Shown piece by piece: positions 57,831 through 64,000 of a DNA stretch of 64,000 nt. This DNA is from Buxus sempervirens (Eukaryota; Streptophyta; Magnoliopsida; Buxales; Buxaceae). Location of the stretch: positions 4,539,828-4,603,827 of the forward strand of contig OX387195.1 of NCBI GenBank assembly GCA_947561395.2. Reading direction: 5' to 3'. The first letter of the stretch is position 1, and each line of letters begins with the position of its first letter. Position numbers and translations under genes: made by a program. The notes under the pieces were generated by a model, which saw only the letters and a list, made by a program, of their open reading frames with translations, did no database searches and was not told the origin of the DNA.

Positions 57831-60644
57831 CACCCATACCACCCCACCATAAAAAAGGCACCAAGCCCCATACGTAAGGGGTTGGTTTTTTTAGCACATT
57901 TTGTCCCACCATTTCCTTCTCCACCCTTCTTCTCCATCTCTCCCAAAACCCTCTTCTCTCTTTGCCTTCTTCATCTTCACCTAAGAAGCAACTCCAAAGA
58001 GCTGCTGGTGGTGTCTTGAAGGTGGTGTTCCAACCATTTCAACTTCAAAAATCTGCTGGTGGTGCCTCGAAGGTGGTGCTCCAGCCGTTATCCTACCTCC
58101 AAGAGATCTCAACACCTCTAAGCATAACTTCAAATCCTCAAGGTGAGCTTGTTGACACCCTTTGTTCAACATATTTGAATATGAATGAGAAGTGAGTATT
58201 TTTGCTTCATTTCATGCTATATATTTCACTACTTTTTTCTTCATATGGTTTACATAGTCGTTGTTGCTTTCACTAAGTCCTCACCTCTGGTGTAACCCCA
58301 TGGCAAGAGGGGTGGGATTCTAGTAGTCTAAGGAGAAGGAGAGGGGTCTTCTTGGGTGGTTCGAAGGGTCCATGAACTGTTGTGGGCTTGCTGATTTCAT
58401 TTCTTATTTTATGTTTCTTTTCATTTAAAAAAGAGGAGGGTGTTCCTCTTATGATACATCCGCTGTACCCCTTTCATATAACCCCCCACTTTCCTTTCTC
58501 TAGATGCTCCCTTTCTAAGTTAGATGGTGAAGTATGGTTATGTTATAAGGCATGCATAACAAGGGCTTATTTCTTCTCGTACATGCGTGGTAGTCACTGT
58601 CTTCTTTTAGGTATGCATGAGTTTTTCCTAGCACTCATCGTTATGTATAACATGCATGTTCTTGTTTCAAAACCATGTACACCCTTTTTCCCTTGTTGTT
58701 CTAAGCTTGACCTCAAGGGTCACTTAAGCTACTGTTTTTCTTGACCAGCCAAGGTCACCCCCAATTGGCCTTGCATATGCCTCACAAACATGTTTATGCC
58801 CTCATGTATTAGAAGCCTATCTAGGTGTCTTAAGTGCTCTACTGTTTGGTGTCATTTTGTACACCTAGAAGTGGCTTTCCTTTTAGCTCTTAAGTACCAT
58901 AGGTGCACATACATGCACTTTTAGGGTAAGTGGTTTCTTGGAAGTTGATTCTTTAGGTCACTTGCACATACTCCACCAGAATGCTGTTCTTGCATGGCTT
59001 ATAAGTATGTTTAGGTGCCTTGTATATCTTGTTACTTGATTTAGTTTGGTATGCGAGTAAGTAGTTATTTTAACTCATATGCACGGCTCCCTGAATGTAT
59101 GTGGTATGTAGGGATACACACACTGCACTTTTGGTTTAAGCTATGCATGTTGGCCTTGATTAGTAGGTCTTAAGTGGCCCCATTTGCTTGTTGTTGTGTG
59201 ACATGAAAAGAACTAGGATAGGGACACTTAAGTCCCTATTTCACTGCTGGTCATGATGCGAAAGGGGAGAGGCAAAACCTTAGGCCTCCTCCCCTTTACC
59301 TTGCTTGAACTTTGGAAACCACAAGAGACCAAAAAGCATGGTCCCTCATTCTTTGAACCAATGTGGGCCCCTACACAATCACTGGAACACCCCAAGAAGC
59401 CCAAGAACCCATGCCCAATGCAAAAATCCGAAAAACCCAAGTTTTTAGGTTGATCCGACAACTCAGGTCGGATCAACAGGGCTTTGTTCGTAACCGGCCA
59501 AAGATGCCGGATACACTGACCCTTATGTGTAACCGGCATCTCATGCCGGCTACACAGCCAAATTGTTTTTTATGTTATTTCAGGATCTTGTACTGGTTTC
59601 TTGATTCGTTCGATCAATCCGAATGAACCAGAAGGGTTTCCGGGTCAACCGGAGACCCAAGATGGGCCATGGACCGAACCGGTCCAATTTGAATTCCAGT
59701 GGGCCTTCCAATGGGGCCCACCAAGTCCGTCAAACCCACTTTTGCTAAATGAAGACAATTAAATTAATTGAGTGGGCCAAACCCATTGAGGCCCACCAAA
59801 GCCCATTTTGGAAGCATGATGCTTAAATTATGTTATGGTTTGGCCGAGACCAAGGGCAAGGCCTGTCGGACCCACTAAGCCCATTGAGCAAAACAAGGTT
59901 AGGGTTTCCAAACCTTAACTCAAGAAGCCTTGGGCTTTCAAGCCCAAGCCCGGGTAAAGGGCCCCAAGCCCAAAGCCTGGCTCATTTCGGCTCAGTTAAT
60001 CAAGATAATCTCAAAATCACTTGGCAACCAACTGTGTGGCCCACTCAAGGGCACAGAAAGCAATCCCGGCTCACTTTGGCATGAAATCCACTTAAATAAT
60101 CAAACTTGAATTTCAAAATAAAATCAATTCATTGAACCAAGGCCCGAAGGGCCTCTCAGGCTAGATTAAGGCCCACCAAGGGACACGTGGGCTTAACCAA
60201 GCCCACTAGGGATACCGTAGGCCTTCCAACGGGGCCCACCCAATCAGACTCATTTCATTCAATAATAAGAAGATAAAATCAAGCAAAGGGACCCACACCA
60301 CTTTGGCGGTCCCGCCAGACTTAACCAAATATGCATGCTGGATTAGGAATCGGGTGAGTGAGATACCAAAATTGACTCAAACCAGGGAAACCTATGGGAC
60401 CCGTCATCCGACGGGGTGGCCTGGGGTGTCTACGGACTTCCCCTGACCGCAACCGAGACCTGTCTCCGAATCCCAAGCCGCAGACCAGACCAATAGACAA
60501 GATTAGGCACCTAGGTGTCTGCTTGCACCCCATCAGGCGGTGGTGACTCCGATTTTTTCCCGTGTGGCGTTTATAACACGCGCACACCCCCTCTTTGGCG
60601 ATTTTTCTCTCTCCTAGCTGCCTTTAATCCACTTTTTGCCATCA

Positions 60645-62296
60645 ATGGCCTCTGATTCAGCTTCTGCGCCTTCTTCGTCCTTAGTACCTGAAATATCAGC
60701 TTCCAGACCAACCATTAGATCAAAACCCCCAAATTTGACAAGATATGCCGTTGTAGATACTTGTTGTGAGAGATGGGTTGACTCAATGACCCATCAAGAC
60801 AAGATAGATTGGGATTTCACCAATCTAGGCCACATCCTCTCACTCCCAAAGGTTTCCCTAAAATGGAAATCATAGAGGCATTGATTGGGCATTGGGAACC
60901 CCAATTAAACCTTTTCAGATTCGGGGATAAGGAGATGACCCCTACAGTTGAGGAGGTTGAAACCATCCTCAACACTAGGTTCTCCAAAAAGGTAGTCAAC
61001 CCACCTCTCAAACCAAGCTTTAAAAAGGAAGCCTCCACTTTCTTAGGTATTGGCAAGAAAGAGTTAGGGGATGACGCCCTATTGACCCTATCCAAGTCAT
61101 TTTTGACTGAAATGCTATTGATTAGCTCGAACCAGCCAGCCCGGTTTAATGCCTTAACTTTGATAGTGGTCAACCAACTTTTATTCCCCCGAGATGACAG
61201 CGAGGTTGATTTATCCCTCATTTCAGTCATTTGCCAGGTTAGGGAGCACAAAAGGCTTGCCCCTATGATCCTGGCTGAAATATACTAGGCCCTGACTGAC
61301 TGCTATCATCGGAAGAAGAAGAGTTTCCTCGCCTGCACCCCTATCCTTCAGGTAAAATCTGAATCTCTTTCTTGAATTACAATTTTCTTGAAATTAAAAT
61401 TTTCTTTGCAAATAAATTGAAATGCTTCCCTTTTCTTTGTAGCTCTGGCTTCTGGATCGTCTGACTCAGATCGAGGAGATAGACCGACACCTTGCCCGGA
61501 ACATGGATGTTCTCACTTTGATGAACAATCGGGGATGTCTTTCTATCCCAGGAGGAAAGAGGGGATGGTTTGTCTTCTTAGGGACGCTTCAGGATGACCA
61601 GGTGAGATGGCCTGGTACTTGTCAGCCTTCTGCCGAGATGGTGATCAGCTTTGCGGATCGAAACTTTGCCGTGCTCATGGGCTTGAGATCTGCTGTGCTT
61701 TATTTGCCATTGAGAGTCATCCGGCAATTCAGAGAGGAGACTCAGGGGATCCTGGTACCTCATGGCTATGACGAGTTCATTGGACCCCTCACACTGGCCA
61801 CCACGGGGCTATGTTTTCGTTTGATGAAGAACTGGTCCCACGCCTGCCTTTTGAGTGGTCCTGTCTTCTCCAAACTACATGAGAAGGACTACCTCTTCTG
61901 GATTAGAGAGCAAGTGCAGAGTTGTGCTTCTGTACCGGCGAATCCCCCTGCTGTCCCGTGTCCTATTTATGAGGACCTTCTGGAGACCGAGAGGGCTTCT
62001 CATAGGCGGCTCCAGCATATCTGGGTGGAGGAGGCTCAAGCAATGAGATTGGAGAAAGAAGACTTGGAGAGACGGCTTGCAGAGCAGATATAGGCCCGTC
62101 ACTTCGAGGTTAGAGCCGCATGGCGTAGGCATGATGAGACCATGGCTAGGCTTAGGGAGATGAGGACCAGACAGACCCTCTCAGATGATGTCATTTCCTT
62201 CCTCAGCGACCCGGTTGCAGAGGGGGCTCAGAGGCTTGTCGTGGTTCAGGCGGCTCGGATTAGAGAACTCGAGGAGAGACTAGGGGATAGAGATTA
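60645..62296 (+). pseudogene. DUF7745/PMD-like gene, antisense in Tat element B
   Basis: Two exons: 60645-61351 (donor GTAAAA) and 61443-62296 (acceptor TTTGTAG). Start MASDSASAPSSSLVPEIS, then RWVDSMTHQDKIDWDF and LSLPKV; after a one-base frameshift near 60870 IEALIGHWEPQLNLF, EMTPTVEEVETIL, FNALTLIVVNQLLFP and RLAPMILAEIY. Exon 2 continues LWLLDRLTQIEEIDRH and ends in a long coiled coil (LEKEDLERRLAEQI...). The motif order resembles DUF7745 proteins, often found near Tat elements. In-frame TAGs at 61286 and 62091. It lies just right of the solo LTR and, before that insertion, about 0.5 kb downstream of the first antisense gene. Confidence 0.72.
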
Positions 62297-63379
62297 GCCC
62301 CTTTATTGTATTTTTTTCTTTTTTACACTTTTGTACAAAGAGAAACTCCATTAGTTGAAGGACATGGAATACAAAAATAGGTTCTTTATACTATTGCCTC
62401 AGAACTCTCATATGCCTATAAAAATTGATAGTTTCATGAAAAGTCACTGATTTCTCGTCATCGGCCAAAATATAATTTTCCTTTTTTACGTATTTTTACT
62501 GAAAATTGGTCCATAATGCTTAATCCCATATAGTTTAATGAATTAAAGCAAGTTGGATTAAGAAGGGTATTTTAAATAATAGGGAAGAATCCATTCCGTC
62601 AACCTTAGGACCTTTAGACTCATCCCCAAACTCCTTCCCATCTCCATGGATCATACCATCACTTACTGGCTCAGTCCTGTGCTGAAAATTTGACAAACTC
62701 AACCTTGTCGCTGAGAATCGTATACTCATACCGGTTTAGCTTGAACCGTTTTTAACATGCAGTTTTCTGGCCCCTCTGCTAAAACCGCATAACTAGTGCG
62801 GCTTGAGTCAATCTGTACCCACAGTGCGGTTTTCATCCTTTTTCTGTTTTTTTTTTCATTTTTCTTTTGTTCCTTTCTTCTTTTTTTTCTTTTTTTTCTT
62901 TTCCTGGCCAATATTGCCCCTAGTGACTGTTACGGTTTTCACTAGGGCCGGCTTATCCATTCCATCATTGCCAATCCAACACTGAAAGTTGAAGGAATAC
63001 ACCAAGATCACCGAGGGCTTGGCCAATAGGACGAAATGAAGGCTAGGTTAGGTTTATGAAAGAAAAGGTATTATAGGCCCAAAATTTTTGAAATTTTGAA
63101 ATAGGACAACTGGGCTTACAGTCATGATAGATATAACCCCAATTCCCAAAATTTTTTCTTTTTCTCTCTTTTTGTAATTGGCTTTCATTTGCCACCTCAT
63201 TTTTCCTTTCTTTTCTTTCTTTATTTTTGCCCATATTGGCTTTGCCCCAGTTGCAACTGTAAGTCCCAGTTTAGGTTTTTTAGAAAAATACGAACAGGCT
63301 CAATTTGGTTAGGCTAGGGATTTTAAAATTTTGAGGGATAAAGAAAAATGGCCTCAGATCATTTCCTGGTGATATTCCA
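62297..63379. other. Spacer between second antisense gene and pol of element B
   Basis: Non-coding and T-rich (62840-62905). It holds dyad cluster 4. Sense pol (minus) and antisense gene (plus) converge here, so their 3' ends face each other. Confidence 0.6.
62744..62831. promoter_or_regulatory. Dyad cluster 4: two decayed units and a half-site
   Basis: AACCGT-N9-GCAGTT at 62744-62764, AACCGC-N9-GCGGCT at 62783-62803, and a lone GCGGTT at 62826-62831. Confidence 0.65.
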
Positions 63380-64000
63380 TCAAGGGAAATACCACTTGAC
63401 TGCGTCAGAGTTGATTGGCTCAGGAAAATCCTTTCCATCCATTTCTGATAGGATGAGAGCGCCTCCTAATAGGACCTTCTTCACCGCATAAGGCCCTTCC
63501 CAATTTGGCTTAAACTTTCAACGAAGGTCTTCCAAAAATGGTAATATTTTCCTTAAAACCAAATTACCCACTTGGAAAGCTCTGGGCTTCACCTTCTTAT
63601 TATAGGCCCTGGCCATCCTCTTCTGGTACAATTGGCCGTGACAAAGCGCATCCAGACGCTTTTCCTCTATTAGGTTGAGTTGATCATATCTAGACTGAAT
63701 CCATTCAGCTTCTTCGAGCTCTACTTCCATAAGCACTCTCAGTGATGGGATTTCCACTTCAATAGGTATGACTGCCTCCGTTCCATAAACCACGGAATAT
63801 GGCGTTGCCCCAGTAGAAGTCCAGATTGAGGTTCTGTAAGCATGTAGAGCAAATGGCAGCATTTCGTGCCAATCTCTATAGCTCACTACCATTTTCTGAA
63901 TTATTTTCTTTATGTTCTTATTTGCCGCCTCTACTGCCCCATTCATCTTTGGCCTGTATGGAGCTGACTTGTGATGAGTTATCTGAAACTGCTCACACAT
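63380..64000 (-). pseudogene. pol: Integrase C-terminal part of Tat element B pol (runs off right edge)
   Basis: The minus strand enters at MCEQFQITHHKSAPYRPKMN, with GAVEAANKNIKKI holding the catalytic Glu, then LPFALHAYRTS, TGATPYSVVYGTEAVIPIEV, and the Tat-type tail RMARAYNKKVKPRAFQVGNL. An in-frame TGA at 63518-63520 interrupts; the same frame goes on (NWEGPYAVKK, GGALILSEMDG, VNSDAVK-like) to a stop at 63380. It inserts the cDNA in the nucleus. It lies 1.1 kb from the antisense gene and 12 kb from its own 3' LTR, of which 3.9 kb is the solo LTR. Confidence 0.9.

Larger units (their letters stand above)
56701..60586 (+). mobile_element. Tat-family solo LTR in element B, TSD CCCCC
   Basis: CCCCC at 56696-56700 and 60587-60591. 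It begins TGTAAGCACCTCATTTTTGC and ends ACACGCGCACA, 3886 bp. U3 has four tandem units of about 145 bp (56800-57345), CT microsatellites and RY-type CATGCATG motifs (57540-57830). The 3' part has the family box GGTGTCTGCTTGCACCCCAT (60513-60532). No coding sequence. Confidence 0.93.

Noticed and set aside
43836..60586. The 43.8-46.9 and 56.7-60.6 kb LTRs as the two ends of one element
   Set aside because: They are in opposite orientation and each has its own perfect, different TSD (ATGAT and CCCCC).
1..64000. tRNA, rRNA or host single-copy gene
   Set aside because: None recognised on either strand; all long ORFs belong to transposable elements.

Overview
The window is repeat-dominated nuclear DNA from a flowering plant, probably a eudicot with a sizeable genome; the species cannot be told from the sequence. 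The evidence is many plant LTR retrotransposons (Ty3/gypsy Tekay-like and Tat/Ogre-like, Ty1/copia SIRE/Maximus-like), CACTA and hAT DNA-transposon remains, tRNA-iMet and tRNA-Arg type primer sites, and plant mobile domain genes. I see no intact single-copy host gene and no rRNA, tRNA or CRISPR locus. Nesting order is readable because many insertions keep exact 5-bp target-site duplications (TSDs).

Layout. 1-3476: 5' end of a minus-strand Tekay/Del-like element (gag, primer site, 5' LTR), inserted into another minus-strand LTR (3477-5019). 5020-12480: a decayed gypsy pol broken by a 3.5-kb solo LTR (5508-9045, TSD ACTAC) and a 3-kb non-autonomous CACTA element (9121-12123) holding exon-like host fragments. 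13560-24120: remains of a plus-strand Tat-type element, split by a 5.5-kb copia element that has only gag (14934-20435, TSD CAAAG) and by a second CACTA-like piece with captured coiled-coil exons (21577-23311). 24811-37584: a nearly whole SIRE/Maximus-like copia element (TSD AGTTG) with gag, protease, integrase, RT-RNase H and an extra env-position ORF, all minus strand; a Tekay solo LTR (32157-34679, TSD GATGG) sits in its second zinc knuckle. 37585-40905: hAT transposase pseudogene with a solo LTR inside (38876-40407, TSD CATGC). 41226-49075: plus-strand Tat element (5' LTR, tRNA-Arg-type primer site, leader, tandem array) with a same-family solo LTR inside (43836-46924, TSD ATGAT). 49076-64000: 3' part of a second, minus-strand Tat element (3' LTR, polypurine tract, integrase C-terminus at the right edge).

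The most interesting part is this last element. Between its pol and its 3' LTR it carries two spliced genes on the opposite strand: a plant-mobile-domain-like gene (53363-56240) and a DUF7745/PMD-like gene (60645-62296). All six internal stop codons in them are TAG. A 21-bp dyad, AACCGC-N9-GCGGTT, occurs 12 times in four clusters: in the U3 of the LTR, ahead of each antisense gene, and between the second gene and pol. This suggests one DNA-binding activity acting on both sense and antisense promoters of the element. A third solo Tat LTR (56701-60586, TSD CCCCC) separates the two genes.

Other themes are short CpG-containing inverted repeats placed upstream of the TATA box in several unrelated LTR families, and a 5'-ATAACTTCT...ACTCCGATT module shared between copia and gypsy-like LTRs.
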